A stretch of DNA of 64,000 bases from Arabiibacter massiliensis (GCF_900169505.1 NZ_LT827021.1:1922001-1986000); one strand, 5' to 3'; counted from the stretch's first letter, positions 15,506 to 24,490 are shown. Numbers and translations are program-made. Notes: generated by a model from the sequence alone, not told the origin.

Positions 15506-16867
15506 CTACCAGCCCTTGCCCTCGGGGACGATGCTGTCGGGCACGAGCCCGGCTTCCACTTCGCCGATCACGCGGTCGAGGACGTCGAGGGCGCGGTCCA
15601 GCTGCTCGCGCTCGATGACGAGCGGAGGCTGGAAGCGCAGCACCGATTCCGCCATGCAGATGACCACGACGCCCTCCTCGAACGCGCGGTACACCACCTT
15701 GAGCGCGTCGAGCGCGCATTTCTCGCGCGTGCCCGGGCGCACGATGTCGATGCCTAGGTTCAGCCCGATGCCGTGCACGCCGCCCACGATGGCGTGGCGC
15801 GCGGCCATGTCCTCGAAGCGCTCCTTCGCCCAGGCGCCCAGCTCGGCCCCGCGCGCGAGCAGGCCCTCATCCTCGATCACCTTGATGGTGGCGAGCGCCG
15901 CCGCGCAGCACACGGGGTTGCCGCTGGTGGTGAAGATGTGCGCCGGAAAGCTCAGGCTGTCCATGATGGCGGCCTTTCCCACGATGGCCGAAAGCGGCAG
16001 GCCGCTGGCCAGCGACTTGCCCACCGACATGAGGTCGGGCTCCACGCCGAACTGCTCGATGCCCCACCACTTCCCCGTGCGGCCCATGCCCTGGTTGATC
16101 TCGTCCACGGCGAACAGGATGCCGTTCTCGCGGCAGAACGCCGTAAGCGCGTCGACGTAGGCCTGCGGCGGCACGATGATGCCGGCGTCGCCCGCGATGG
16201 GCTCCATCACGATGCAGGCGATCTCGTCGGGCGGCAGGTAGGTCTCGCACATCTCGCGCAGCGGGCGCATGAAGAACTCCGCCTGCTCCCGCTCGCTCAG
16301 GTGCCCCACGCCCGCGCGCTGCACGTCGGGGTACGGGATGTGGTAGATGCCCGGCAGCATGGGCCCCATCTTGCGACGCATCCCCAGGCTGAGCGCCGAC
16401 AGGGTCATGGAGCCGTAGGTGGAGCCGTGGTAGGCGCCCTGGAACGACACCACGTAGGGCCGCCCCGTGTAGGCGCGCGCGAACTTGATGATGGCGTCGT
16501 TCGCGTCGGAGCCCGACGTGCCGAACACCACCTTCTTCGGCGTGTCGCCCGGCGCGATGGCGGCCAGCTTCTCCACCAGCTCCACCTCGGGCGCATGGTA
16601 GAAGTAGGCCGGCGAGCACTGGATGACCTTCTGCGCCTGCTCGCAGATGGCCTCCACCACGGCCGGGTGCGAGTGGCCCACGTTGGCCGACGTGGCCGCC
16701 GCCAAAAGGTCGATGTACTCGTTGCCCTCCACATCGTAGAGCAGCGCGCCGCGCGCGTGGTCCACCACCAGGTCGTAATAGGGAATGCGCGCCGTGGGGC
16801 CCATGCAGGCCCGGTCGCGCTCCACCAGCTCGTGCGTGCGCGCGGCGGTGCCGTTCGTTTCAGCCAT
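15506..16867 (-). CDS. Class III aminotransferase (GABA/omega-amino acid type)
   Basis: The 453-residue enzyme shows the class III features: GTSGSDANDAIIKFAR (cofactor phosphate), QGAYHGSTYGSM, VMEPIAGDAGIIVPP, FAVDEINQGMGRTG, and the PLP lysine in SVGKSLASGLPLS. Such enzymes move an amino group from a terminal amine such as 4-aminobutyrate, putrescine or ornithine to a keto acid. The start is the second of two adjacent ATGs, six bases after GAGGAG. It follows a YkvI-type transporter by 18 bases, so the pair probably imports and deaminates one amino compound. The substrate is not predictable from sequence. Confidence 0.88.
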   Translation of the reverse strand: MAETNGTAARTHELVERDRACMGPTARIPYYDLVVDHARGALLYDVEGNEYIDLLAAATSANVGHSHPAVVEAICEQAQKVIQCSPAYFYHAPEVELVEKLAAIAPGDTPKKVVFGTSGSDANDAIIKFARAYTGRPYVVSFQGAYHGSTYGSMTLSALSLGMRRKMGPMLPGIYHIPYPDVQRAGVGHLSEREQAEFFMRPLREMCETYLPPDEIACIVMEPIAGDAGIIVPPQAYVDALTAFCRENGILFAVDEINQGMGRTGKWWGIEQFGVEPDLMSVGKSLASGLPLSAIVGKAAIMDSLSFPAHIFTTSGNPVCCAAALATIKVIEDEGLLARGAELGAWAKERFEDMAARHAIVGGVHGIGLNLGIDIVRPGTREKCALDALKVVYRAFEEGVVVICMAESVLRFQPPLVIEREQLDRALDVLDRVIGEVEAGLVPDSIVPEGKGW

Positions 16868-16885
16868 CATCGTCTCCTCGTTCGC

Positions 16886-18040
16886 CTACCGCTCGATCCC
16901 ACGCGCCCTGTCGATGCGCCAGCGGATCATCTGCACGACCACCACCACGATGAACAGCGCGCCGAAGTAGCCCACGAACGGGTAGATGATGTTCACCAGC
17001 ATGCCGAAGGGCAGCTGGCCGCCCATGAAGATGATGGCGCACAGAAGCGCGATGAGGAACTGGTACTTGCGCTTGTCCTTCTTCTCGTCCACGAACTGGT
17101 TGGCCACGGTCCACACCATGGGCACGGCTGTGTTGTATATCTCGGCCAGCAAGATAATGGCGAACAGTAGGCCCACGATGGGCGAGATCTGCTGCGCCAA
17201 GAACAGCACCGGCACCTCGTAGCCCACGGCCTCGCCGAATACCGACAGCATGGCCAGGTTGAGCAGCAGCGCGCACACGCCGAGCGCCGCGCCGCCCAGC
17301 ACGCCGCCCAGCACGGCCTCGCGGTGCGAGCGCGCGCCGGTGCCCATCTCCGACATGAACGGCACGCCGGCCAGGATGTTGTACGCCACGTACATGAAGG
17401 CGCCCAGCGCGAACCACGACGCGCCCGACCCCACGCCGTACACCACGTTGTCGCCCGCCGCCTCCACGGCCGCGTTGGCCTCGGCCAGGCCGCCGCCGTG
17501 CACGGCGAGCGTGTACACCGACAAGATGATGAGGAACGCGATGGTCACCGGCCCGATGGAGCCGAGGATGTCCACGATGCGGCGCAGGCCGAACAGCGCG
17601 CTCACCAGCACGATGGCCGCCATGAGGCCGCTGCCGACGATCTGCGGCACGCCGAAATACTGGTTGAGCGTGGCGCCCGCGCCCGACACCATGATGATGC
17701 CCACGAGGAAGCAGAACAGGATGGTGAACCACTCCAGGAACGTGCCCAGGTACTTCCCGCAGAAGTAGCGGAACGCCGAGAAGTCGCTCGCCCCCTTGTG
17801 CTTGAAGCCGTAGCCCAGAAGCACGCCGCTCATCAGCGCGAACAGCACAATGGCGATGACGCAGCCAATGATGCCGTTCGTGCCGTAGGCGGCGAAGAAC
17901 TGCATGGCCTCCTGCCCCGAGGCGAATCCCGATCCGATCAACGTGGCGATGACCGCGCCGGCGAACTTGACGACCGTGACCGGCCGCACCGCCGGCGTCT
18001 TCTGCTCTGACGCCATAGAACCCTCTTTCTCTTTCGACAT
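16886..18040 (-). CDS. YkvI-family membrane transporter
   Basis: The roughly 384-residue protein has ten or so membrane helices. It opens with the LeuT-fold pattern seen in YkvI proteins (AGAVIATLIGSGFASGQE, then MQFFAAYG). YkvI is in the APC superfamily and has no settled substrate; amino acid or amine transport is likely. Two starts are plausible: 18040 (MSKEKEG, GGAG nine bases upstream) and 18016 (MASEQK, after AGAGGG). It is the first gene of a two-gene operon with the class III aminotransferase. Confidence 0.85.
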   Translation of the reverse strand: MSKEKEGSMASEQKTPAVRPVTVVKFAGAVIATLIGSGFASGQEAMQFFAAYGTNGIIGCVIAIVLFALMSGVLLGYGFKHKGASDFSAFRYFCGKYLGTFLEWFTILFCFLVGIIMVSGAGATLNQYFGVPQIVGSGLMAAIVLVSALFGLRRIVDILGSIGPVTIAFLIILSVYTLAVHGGGLAEANAAVEAAGDNVVYGVGSGASWFALGAFMYVAYNILAGVPFMSEMGTGARSHREAVLGGVLGGAALGVCALLLNLAMLSVFGEAVGYEVPVLFLAQQISPIVGLLFAIILLAEIYNTAVPMVWTVANQFVDEKKDKRKYQFLIALLCAIIFMGGQLPFGMLVNIIYPFVGYFGALFIVVVVVQMIRWRIDRARGIER

Positions 18041-18067
18041 GAAATCCCACTCCGAGTTTGCTGTTAG

Positions 18068-18271
18068 GATTCTAGTACAACATCCGAACATCGCGAAGCA
18101 CGTGATGAGGAAAACGTCGAGGTCACGGTTTTCAAAGGCAGCAAGCCCTACGTGAAAATCGTCCCGATCGACCCGCCTTCGAACGCCGAGGGCACCGGAG
18201 CCGCGTACCTTGACGCGTACTTGGGCGCCGCAGACGAATACCACGACCTGTTCGAGGCGTTGTCCAAGTGA
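18068..18271 (+). pseudogene. Remnant of a Phd/YefM-like antitoxin
   Basis: A frame open from 18068 to the stop at 18269-18271 has no start codon, yet encodes an antitoxin-like core: EENVEVTVFKGSKPYVKIVP, then a helical acidic tail ending FEALSK. The pattern 'E-V-V/I-T...G-K-P-x-x-K-I-V-P' is the middle of Phd/YefM antitoxins. The N-terminal DNA-binding half is gone; a stop at 18065-18067 closes the frame. A GTG overlaps the stop as a toxin start might, but reads only 14 codons. I conclude it is a decayed toxin-antitoxin locus. Confidence 0.55.
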
Positions 18272-18308
18272 GCGCGCACGACATCCAGCCTATTCCCAAA
18301 GAAGTCGC

Positions 18309-18343
18309 GTGACAATGTCCCTTTGTCACGTCCCTTTGTCACG
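18309..18343. repeat. Short nested repeat of GTGACAA / TGTCCCTTTGTCAC
   Basis: GTGACAATGTCCCTTTGTCAC is a hairpin with 7-bp arms, and GTCCCTTTGTCAC is repeated directly after it. It resembles a degraded member of family C. It lies in the 176-base gap between the antitoxin remnant and metA; nothing else is clear there. Confidence 0.5.
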
Positions 18344-18447
18344 CCCCCGCCGATAACGCAGTATCGGGAATTCAGATAAGCAGGCAATCGACGCAAAAGG
18401 TATCATGGCGGAGACGCTGCAAAACGACCGCGAAGGCGAGGTTCATC

Positions 18448-19389
18448 GTGCCCATCAGGATTCCCGACTCCCTGCCCGCCACCGAGGTGCTCGAGAGCGA
18501 GAACATCTTCGTCATGACCGAGTACCGCGCCATGCATCAGGACATCCGTCCCTTGCGCGTGCTGCTGCTCAACCTCATGCCCACCAAGATCGTCACCGAG
18601 ACGCAGATCATGCGCAAGCTCTCGAACACGCCGCTGCAGATAGAGGTGAGCCTGCTGCAAACGGCCACGCACGACGCGAAGAACGTGTCCGAACAGCACC
18701 TCGAGGCCTTCTACACCACGTTCGACCAGGTGAAAGACCAGCGCTTCGACGGCATGATCATCACCGGCGCGCCCGTTGAGCTGCTCGACTTCGAGGACGT
18801 GGACTACTGGGACGAGCTCGCCGCCATCATGGCGTGGTCGGCCACGAACGTGCACTCCACGTTCCACATCTGCTGGGGCGCGCAGGCAGGCATCTACTTC
18901 CACTACGGCATCCCCAAATACGAGCTGCCGGAGAAGCTGTTCGGCGTGTTCGAGCACGAGGTGGTGAAGCCCTCCTCGCCGCTCGTGCGCGGGTTCAACG
19001 ACTTCTTCCTCGCGCCGCACTCGCGCTACACCGAGGTGCACGCGGCCGACATCGAGGCGCATCCGGACCTCGAGCTGATCGCCGTTTCCGACGAGGCGGG
19101 CGTCTACCTGGCCAAAAGCACCGACAGCCGCCACTTCTTCGTATTCGGCCACCCCGAGTACGACGCCGGCACCCTCATGGTGGAGTACGAGCGCGACATC
19201 GCGAAGGGCCTGGACATGCCCCTGCCGCGCCACTACTTCCCCGGCGACGACCCCGCGCAGCAGCCGCGCGCCACGTGGCGCGCCCACGCGCAGCTGCTGT
19301 ACACGAACTGGCTGAACTACTACGTGTACCAGACCACGCCCTACGATTTGGCGAAGGTGGGAACCGAGGAGGACGTCGAGCATGGCTGA
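18448..19389 (+). CDS. metA: Homoserine O-acetyltransferase (MetA type)
   Basis: The 313-residue protein is a full-length Met[21 protein letters not shown], the catalytic cysteine 142 in [17 protein letters not shown] and the C-terminal [13 protein letters not shown]. Residue 111 is Glu (GAPVELLDF). In MetA enzymes a Glu here marks acetyl-CoA users and a Gly marks succinyl-CoA users. The product O-acetylhomoserine would feed the MetY encoded at 13948. The start is GTG at 18448, after GAAGGCGAGG. A 67-residue frame overlaps the last eight bases. Confidence 0.93.
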   Translation: MPIRIPDSLPATEVLESENIFVMTEYRAMHQDIRPLRVLLLNLMPTKIVTETQIMRKLSNTPLQIEVSLLQTATHDAKNVSEQHLEAFYTTFDQVKDQRFDGMIITGAPVELLDFEDVDYWDELAAIMAWSATNVHSTFHICWGAQAGIYFHYGIPKYELPEKLFGVFEHEVVKPSSPLVRGFNDFFLAPHSRYTEVHAADIEAHPDLELIAVSDEAGVYLAKSTDSRHFFVFGHPEYDAGTLMVEYERDIAKGLDMPLPRHYFPGDDPAQQPRATWRAHAQLLYTNWLNYYVYQTTPYDLAKVGTEEDVEHG

Positions 19390-19585
19390 AAGCGAACGCG
19401 AGCCGCGACCGCGCTACCGCGTGCGGCCGGTGACGAAGCCGGTCGCGCCTGCGGGGCCGGCGGCGCCCGTACCTGAGGACGACCCCTTCCTGCGCCCCGA
19501 GGCCGAGGACGATGACGGCTACGACCCCTTCAGCGACCGCCCGCCCGCGCCCGAGCCGACGTTCCAGGAAGACCCCTGGCGCTGA
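19382..19585 (+). CDS. Small acidic proline-rich protein, overlaps metA end
   Basis: The 67-residue frame starts at an ATG inside the last codons of metA (eight-base overlap) and so could be translated by coupling. It is rich in Pro, Glu and Asp ([20 protein letters not shown]) and has no fold I recognise; it looks disordered. It fits exactly between metA and the convergent DUF4190 gene, four bases from the latter's stop. Real expression is likely but unproven. Confidence 0.55.
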   Translation: MAESEREPRPRYRVRPVTKPVAPAGPAAPVPEDDPFLRPEAEDDDGYDPFSDRPPAPEPTFQEDPWR

Positions 19586-19588
19586 CGC

Positions 19589-20635
19589 CTACAGGTCGAA
19601 CACGTCGTCGATGATGGAGTCCAGCTCGTCGCGCTCGACCGTCCAGGTGCCGCCAACCTGCATCACGTCCACCGAGAACGTCGTCTGAGCAGGCGTCACC
19701 TTGTCCAACGAGGAGAGGACGAGCTCGGCGAGCGCGACCTTCGTCGCATCGTCGAGCGGAGCTGCGTTCATGCCGTGGTCGAGCCGGTCGCGGCTCACGT
19801 ACGCGCCCGTCTGCCCCGCCAGGCCACGAGCCAGCTCCTTGTAGCTTTTGGCCTGAGCTGACACGCGCACCTCTCCTTCGCCGTCGGCGCGCAGGCGCAC
19901 GTCGTCGTCCGCGAGCGTGTAGCTCATATCTTCCGCAAGCCAGGTTGCGAACTCGACGGGATCCACGTTGATCTCGGTGAGGGTGAAGCCCAGGTCGTCG
20001 GCGAACTCCTTGTCGGCCTCGCGCGCGATGGCGTCAAGGGTGGCCTGATCGGGGCTAACAACCTTATCGAGCTCGGCCGCCACCGCCTGCTTGGCTGCGG
20101 CCACGTCGGCCGAGGAAGCGTCGTCGGACGTGCCGGGAACCGGGGGCAGCGTATCCGACGAACCGGAATAGGAGCGCACGGGGTCGTGGGCGTACTCGTC
20201 GAGGGCGGCGAACGTCAGCGCGCCCAGCATGAGGTATCCCGCGAGCGCCAGCACGCTGAGCGCGATGCCGACGATGCCGCACACCTTGCCGCCGGTCGCC
20301 TTGCCGTCGGCGCCGAACGATTTGACGTACTGCGAGGCCAGCACGATGGCCACGATGCCCAGGGCGATGCTGACGATCACCGTGCCCGCGAACACGATGG
20401 CGCAGATGCCGCAGATGAGCGAGGCGAGCGCCTTGCCGCTGCCGGGCGCGGGAGGCGCCGTCGGGGGCTGGGGCGCGTAGACGGGGCCGCCGGGATAGGG
20501 CTGCTGGCCGTACGGCTGCTGAGGCTGGTAGGCCGGCGCGGGCGGCGCGACGGGCTGCTGGCCGTCCGAGGCCGCAGGCGGGAGGGGCTGTCCTTCAGGA
20601 GAGGGCTGGGGGCGGGCGTTCGCGTTGTCGTTCAT
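19589..20635 (-). CDS. DUF4190 membrane protein, paralogue 1
   Basis: The 348-residue protein has a Pro/Gln-rich cytosolic tail (1-65), then the DUF4190 double helix: ALASLICGICAIVFAGTVIV, then GKVCGIVGIALSVLALAGY. The exported half (about 150-348) is acidic and of unknown fold. The next gene upstream (20968-22131) encodes a paralogue with the same order, separated by a family B palindrome. DUF4190 proteins are common in Gram-positives and have no known biochemical role. This looks like a tandem duplication followed by divergence of the outer domain. Confidence 0.75.
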   Translation of the reverse strand: MNDNANARPQPSPEGQPLPPAASDGQQPVAPPAPAYQPQQPYGQQPYPGGPVYAPQPPTAPPAPGSGKALASLICGICAIVFAGTVIVSIALGIVAIVLASQYVKSFGADGKATGGKVCGIVGIALSVLALAGYLMLGALTFAALDEYAHDPVRSYSGSSDTLPPVPGTSDDASSADVAAAKQAVAAELDKVVSPDQATLDAIAREADKEFADDLGFTLTEINVDPVEFATWLAEDMSYTLADDDVRLRADGEGEVRVSAQAKSYKELARGLAGQTGAYVSRDRLDHGMNAAPLDDATKVALAELVLSSLDKVTPAQTTFSVDVMQVGGTWTVERDELDSIIDDVFDL

Positions 20636-20863
20636 GGCAACCTCTTCGCTCGGAGTCTGGGATGGCTCTATTATACCTCATCGAGCACAGCCGTTCCTCC
20701 GACCGCTCTTGTCAACCTTCTGCGCGAACAGGGATAACGCCTTGTCACCGAACCGTATAGTTACGAGCTGCGGCGGCCCCGTCCCGAGTCGGAGCGGGGC
20801 CGCCGCGTCGCGCCACACCAGCTCACAGCAGCAGCACAACATGCTCGCCCGCCTGCCGAACCA

Positions 20864-20919
20864 ATTGTCGACCGAAACACACGGAAAACGGCTCTGTGGC
20901 GTGTGTTTCGGTCGACAAT
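20864..20919. repeat. Palindromic repeat family B, copy 2
   Basis: ATTGTCGACCGAAACACAC and its perfect complement form 19-base arms around an 18-base loop that ends CTGTGGC. It starts 49 bases past the stop of DUF4190 paralogue 2 and sits between the two paralogues. The remaining 270 bases of the gap show nothing but the promoter region of paralogue 1. Confidence 0.88.
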
Positions 20920-20967
20920 GCTCCTGCGACGACCGCATCGCGCAGACAAGGCCGCCGCTTTGGCCGA

Positions 20968-22131
20968 CTACCAGAGGCCGAACATCAGGTCGAGGGTCTC
21001 CTCGAGCGAGTCGTCGTCGACCGTCCAGACGTCGCCCGTTCTCTCGAACTCGAGCATGATGAAGGACTCCTCGGCGGCGCCGGCGGCCTTCTCCATGGCG
21101 ACGGGCATGAACTTCGCCATTGCCGCCTGGCGCTCCGCGTCGTTCGCGAACGAACCTTTTTTCTCCGCGTAGGCTATCAGCTCGTCGTAGAGCGCATCGG
21201 TCAGGTTGTACAGCGTGCGGCTGCGCGCCTCGGCGAACGCGGTGCCCGTGCCGTCGGCGTAGCCGAAGACGTCGTCGTCCCCCATCGTGTAGGTCATGCC
21301 GTCCACGAGCCATCGCGCGAACTCGACGGGCTCGACGCCGACCTCGGACAGGGTGTAGTCGGTGGTCTTCTCGAACGAGCGGTCCGCCCGCTCGGCCACG
21401 CGCGCGAGCAGCGCCTCGTCCGGGGCGGCGATCCCTTCGAGCACCTCCTCGGCGGCGACCCTCACGGCGGCCTCCTCGGCGGCCTCGGGCAGCGCCGGAA
21501 CCTCTTCGGGGCGTGCGGGGTAATACGGGGCCACGTCGTCGTAGTCGTAGATGGCAACGAGCGTCGCCGCGCCGACGACCAGGTAGAACACGAGGGCGAG
21601 CACGCTGAGCGCGATGCCGACGATGCCGCACACCTTGCCGCCGGTCGCCTTGCCGTCCTTGCCGAAGGATCTCACGTACTGCGAGGCCAGCACGATAGCC
21701 ACGACGCCCAGGACGATACCGACGACCACCGTGCCCGAGAACACGATGGCGCAGACGCCGCACACGAGCGACGCGAGCGCCTTGCCGCCGCCGGGCGCGG
21801 CGAGAGCGGGCGCGGCGGCGTAGGACGGCTGCGGCGCATAGCCGCCGCCGTAGGGCGATTGCGGCTGCGGGGCTGGCGCGCCGTACGGGGACGCCGGCTG
21901 CTGGAAGGCGGGCTGCGCAGGCATCGCCGACGGCGCGGGAGGCGGCGGGGGCAGAGGCGCGGGAGGCGGCGTCTCGGCAATTACGGGCGCAGGCGCAAGC
22001 GCGGGCTCGTCGCGCGGGGCATCTTCAGCGGCGCGCTCCTCGGGCTTGGCGGGCTCGGCTGGTTCAGCTGGCCCAGCCGGCTCGGCGGGTTCGGCGGGTT
22101 CGCCCCATGGCTCGCTCGTCTCGTCGCTCAT
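20968..22131 (-). CDS. DUF4190 membrane protein, paralogue 2
   Basis: The 387-residue protein repeats the plan of paralogue 1: a long Pro/Ala/Glu-rich tail (1-105), the DUF4190 helix pair (ALASLVCGVCAIVFSGTVVV and GKVCGIVGIALSVLALVFY) and an exported C-terminal domain. The helix pair is nearly identical to paralogue 1, while the outer domains differ more. The tail begins with a run of P-A-E repeats (EPAEPAGPAEPAEPAKPEE), typical of a disordered spacer. Function is unknown. Confidence 0.75.
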   Translation of the reverse strand: MSDETSEPWGEPAEPAEPAGPAEPAEPAKPEERAAEDAPRDEPALAPAPVIAETPPPAPLPPPPPAPSAMPAQPAFQQPASPYGAPAPQPQSPYGGGYAPQPSYAAAPALAAPGGGKALASLVCGVCAIVFSGTVVVGIVLGVVAIVLASQYVRSFGKDGKATGGKVCGIVGIALSVLALVFYLVVGAATLVAIYDYDDVAPYYPARPEEVPALPEAAEEAAVRVAAEEVLEGIAAPDEALLARVAERADRSFEKTTDYTLSEVGVEPVEFARWLVDGMTYTMGDDDVFGYADGTGTAFAEARSRTLYNLTDALYDELIAYAEKKGSFANDAERQAAMAKFMPVAMEKAAGAAEESFIMLEFERTGDVWTVDDDSLEETLDLMFGLW

Positions 22132-22200
22132 GAACTGCTCCTCGCGATCGCTGATGATGATCGAAAAGTATAGCGCGCCGCTCGGCTTCCGCCCAGGGGG

Positions 22201-22878
22201 TTATCCCTGCATCCACCGCAAGATGAACGCCTCGGCGTCCAGCTGCTCGAAGGTGCGGATGGCGTGGTCGGCGGCTTCGGCAAGCTGCTCGAAGGTGCCG
22301 GAGAGGTCGCAGTCGTAGATGCCCAGCGTGCGGTAGCCGGCCTCGCGCAGCGTGCGCACGGCGTACACGGAATCCTCCACGCCCCACGTGTCATCCAGCG
22401 CGGTGCCCATGAGTTCGCGCGCGCGGTCGTACACGGCGGGTTCGCGCTTGGACGCCCCCACGTCGTCCACCGACACGATGGCGTCCAGATACGGCGCGAA
22501 GCCGCAACGCTCGAGCCCCGCCTGCAGGTAGGGCTGCGGGCTGGAGGACGCCACGCTCGCATGCGCGCCCAACGCGGCCAGCCCCTGCACGAACGCGAGC
22601 GCGCCGGGACGCGCCTCCGCGCGCGTGCGGTAGAACTCCAGCATGAACTCGTCGATCATGCGCACGACGTCGGCTGCGCTCTCCCCCAGCCCGAAACGCT
22701 CGTGGAAGAACGCGCCGCATTCGGGGATGGTGAGCGTGGTGATCTCGTCGGTCTCTGCGCGCGACAGCGTGATGCCGGCACGGCGGGCCAGATCGGCCTC
22801 GGCTTCGCGCCACACACCCATCGAGTCGAGCAGCGTGCCGTCGCAGTCGAAGATCACGCCCAAGCGGGATGCGTCCAT
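22201..22878 (-). CDS. HAD-superfamily hydrolase (phosphoglycolate phosphatase / beta-phosphoglucomutase-like)
   Basis: The 225-residue protein has HAD motif I near the start (IFDCDGTLLDSMGVW), motif II (SVASSS), motif III Lys (SKREPAVY) and a late acidic motif (GVEDSVYAV). The cap is the helical subfamily I type. These enzymes remove phosphate from, or isomerise, small phosphometabolites; the substrate cannot be assigned. The start follows GAAGGAC. Monocistronic. Confidence 0.88.
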   Translation of the reverse strand: MDASRLGVIFDCDGTLLDSMGVWREAEADLARRAGITLSRAETDEITTLTIPECGAFFHERFGLGESAADVVRMIDEFMLEFYRTRAEARPGALAFVQGLAALGAHASVASSSPQPYLQAGLERCGFAPYLDAIVSVDDVGASKREPAVYDRARELMGTALDDTWGVEDSVYAVRTLREAGYRTLGIYDCDLSGTFEQLAEAADHAIRTFEQLDAEAFILRWMQG

Positions 22879-22966
22879 GCAGGTCCTTCCATGCGAGCCG
22901 AGGGCTGCTTCAGCCCCGGCGGGTTTGCGAATGGATCCAGCTTATCACGGACGCCCGCGCCGCGAA

Positions 22967-23001
22967 ATGTCCCAAACGGGGACAGTCCCCATTTGGGACA
23001 C
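22967..23001. repeat. Palindromic repeat family C, copy 2
   Basis: ATGTCCCAAACGGGGAC and GTCCCCATTTGGGACAC pair around a central A with one mismatch (and an end base). It is upstream of the HAD gene start and directly before the 32-bp repeat array. The GGGGAC/GTCCCC centre is shared with the copies at 24450 and 44459. Confidence 0.8.
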
Positions 23002-23005
23002 TGCA

Positions 23006-23101
23006 ATGCTACTTTTGCAGGATTTAGCCAGTTTCCAATGCGACTTTTGCAGGATTTCGGCAAAATCCACTTGAACTTTTGCAGAAATAGGAAGAATATG
23101 A
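23006..23101. repeat. Three tandem 32-bp repeats upstream of the DUF4143 gene
   Basis: ACTTTTGCAG occurs at 23011, 23043 and 23075, exactly 32 bp apart. Units 1 and 2 share ATGC-ACTTTTGCAGGATTT; unit 3 keeps ACTTTTGCAG only. A spacing of 32 bp is three helical turns, which puts the copies on one face of the DNA as in operators or iterons. The array ends just before the DUF4143 start codon. Confidence 0.7.
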
Positions 23102-23132
23102 GCAGATGAAGCCACGGTTTTTAAGGAGTGCC

Positions 23133-24446
23133 ATGCTCAAACGCAAAATAGACGACGCTTTGCTCAATTGGAAGCACACCAAGGGTAAGCAGGGACTGCT
23201 CGTCACCGGCGCGCGCCAGGTTGGCAAGACCAGCAGCATCGAGGCGTTCGCCCGCGCGCACTATCAGAACATGGTGAAGATCGACTTCGTCGAGCAGCCC
23301 GAGGCCGTCGAACTTATCGGAGGCGCCGCCGACCTCAATGACCTGCTGGTGCGCATAACCGCGCTCGCGTCGAAGCCGCTGCCCAACGGCACCACCCTGC
23401 TGTTCTTCGACGAGGTGCAGCGCTGCGGCGACGCCATCACCTGGATGCGCTATCTGGCGAACGACGGGCGCTTCGACGTGGTGTACTCGGGCTCGATGCT
23501 GGGCGTCGAGGCGTACGACTATCGGTCGCTGCCGGTGGGAACCCTCGACATCATCGAGATGTTCCCGATGGACTTCCAGGAGTTCTGTTGGGCGATGGGC
23601 GTCGACGACACGCTGTGGGAGACGATCGAGGAGCGCTTCCACAGCCGGACAGCCGTGCCCGACTTCCTACATGAGCGGTTCATCGGCCTTTTCGAAAGGT
23701 ACGTGCTTGTCGGCGGCATGCCCGAGGCGGTGCAAGTATTCTCCTCCACCAGCGACACGCAGGCCATGCGCGCGCGGCAACGCAGCATCATGGACGCCTA
23801 TCAGGCCGACATCACCCGCTACGTTAAGAACAAAGAGCACGCGCAGCGCATCAAGACCATCTTCAACGCCATCCCCGCGCAGCTGAACAAAGAGAACCGG
23901 CGCTTCTACGTCACCGGCATCGACAAGAAGCGGCGCTTCGACGACCTCGCGCCTGACTTCGACTGGCTCGCCAACGCGGGCGTGGCCATTCCGGTGACCC
24001 GTGCCACCGAGGCCGCATCCCCCCTGGGCATGAGCGTGGATCGCAGCTACTTCAAGCTGTACCTGTGCGACGTGGGCCTGCTGTTCTCCACGTTCGCAGC
24101 CGCCGACGTGCAGGCCATCCTCGCGAACTCCGACCGCATCAACTTCGGAAGCGCGTACGAGAACGCCGTCGCCCAAGAACTGCGCGCCCACGGACACGAG
24201 AGCCTGCACTACTTCAACACCAAGAACGTCGGGGAGGTGGACTTCCTCATCGAGGACGGCCGGAGTCCCACCGTGCTGCCTGTGGAGGTGAAGAGCGGCA
24301 AGTACAGCAAGAAGCACGCGGCGCTCGACAAGTTGCTAGACGTGAAGAACTACGGGATCGAGCGCGCCTGCGTGCTGCACCGCTACAACGTCGCGAAAGA
24401 AGGGCCCGTTACCTACCTGCCCCTTTACATGACTTCCTTCCTGTAA
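23133..24446 (+). CDS. AAA ATPase with DUF4143 domain
   Basis: The 437-residue protein has Walker A GARQVGKTS and Walker B LLFFDEVQRC, a central AAA lid, and a C-terminal DUF4143 domain. The latter keeps a nuclease-like pattern (EVDFLIEDG, then LPVEVKSGK) of the PD-(D/E)XK fold. Such proteins are widespread, multi-copy and of unknown function. The start at 23133 has AAGGAG directly upstream; an ATG at 23106 has none. It is preceded by three 32-bp repeats and ends four bases before a perfect 41-bp palindrome, so it looks like a self-contained cassette. Confidence 0.85.
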   Translation: MLKRKIDDALLNWKHTKGKQGLLVTGARQVGKTSSIEAFARAHYQNMVKIDFVEQPEAVELIGGAADLNDLLVRITALASKPLPNGTTLLFFDEVQRCGDAITWMRYLANDGRFDVVYSGSMLGVEAYDYRSLPVGTLDIIEMFPMDFQEFCWAMGVDDTLWETIEERFHSRTAVPDFLHERFIGLFERYVLVGGMPEAVQVFSSTSDTQAMRARQRSIMDAYQADITRYVKNKEHAQRIKTIFNAIPAQLNKENRRFYVTGIDKKRRFDDLAPDFDWLANAGVAIPVTRATEAASPLGMSVDRSYFKLYLCDVGLLFSTFAAADVQAILANSDRINFGSAYENAVAQELRAHGHESLHYFNTKNVGEVDFLIEDGRSPTVLPVEVKSGKYSKKHAALDKLLDVKNYGIERACVLHRYNVAKEGPVTYLPLYMTSFL

Positions 24447-24449
24447 GAC

Positions 24450-24490
24450 AAAATGGCATAAAAGGGGACTGTCCCCTTTTATGCCATTTT
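24450..24490. repeat. Perfect 41-bp palindrome (family C relative) overlapping the pyrE stop
   Basis: AAAATGGCATAAAAGGGGAC and its exact complement flank one T. The right arm contains the last three codons and stop of pyrE (24479-24490), so the element supplies the PyrE C-terminus Lys-Met-Ala. The left arm lies four bases past the DUF4143 stop. It could act as a two-way terminator between the convergent genes. Confidence 0.9.

Noticed and set aside
15773..17170. 465-residue His-rich plus-strand frame
   Set aside because: Antisense to the aminotransferase and transporter; composition is the mirror of their codon use.
23006..23101. A short CRISPR array
   Set aside because: The three 32-bp units are contiguous with no distinct repeat and spacer parts, and there are no cas genes.
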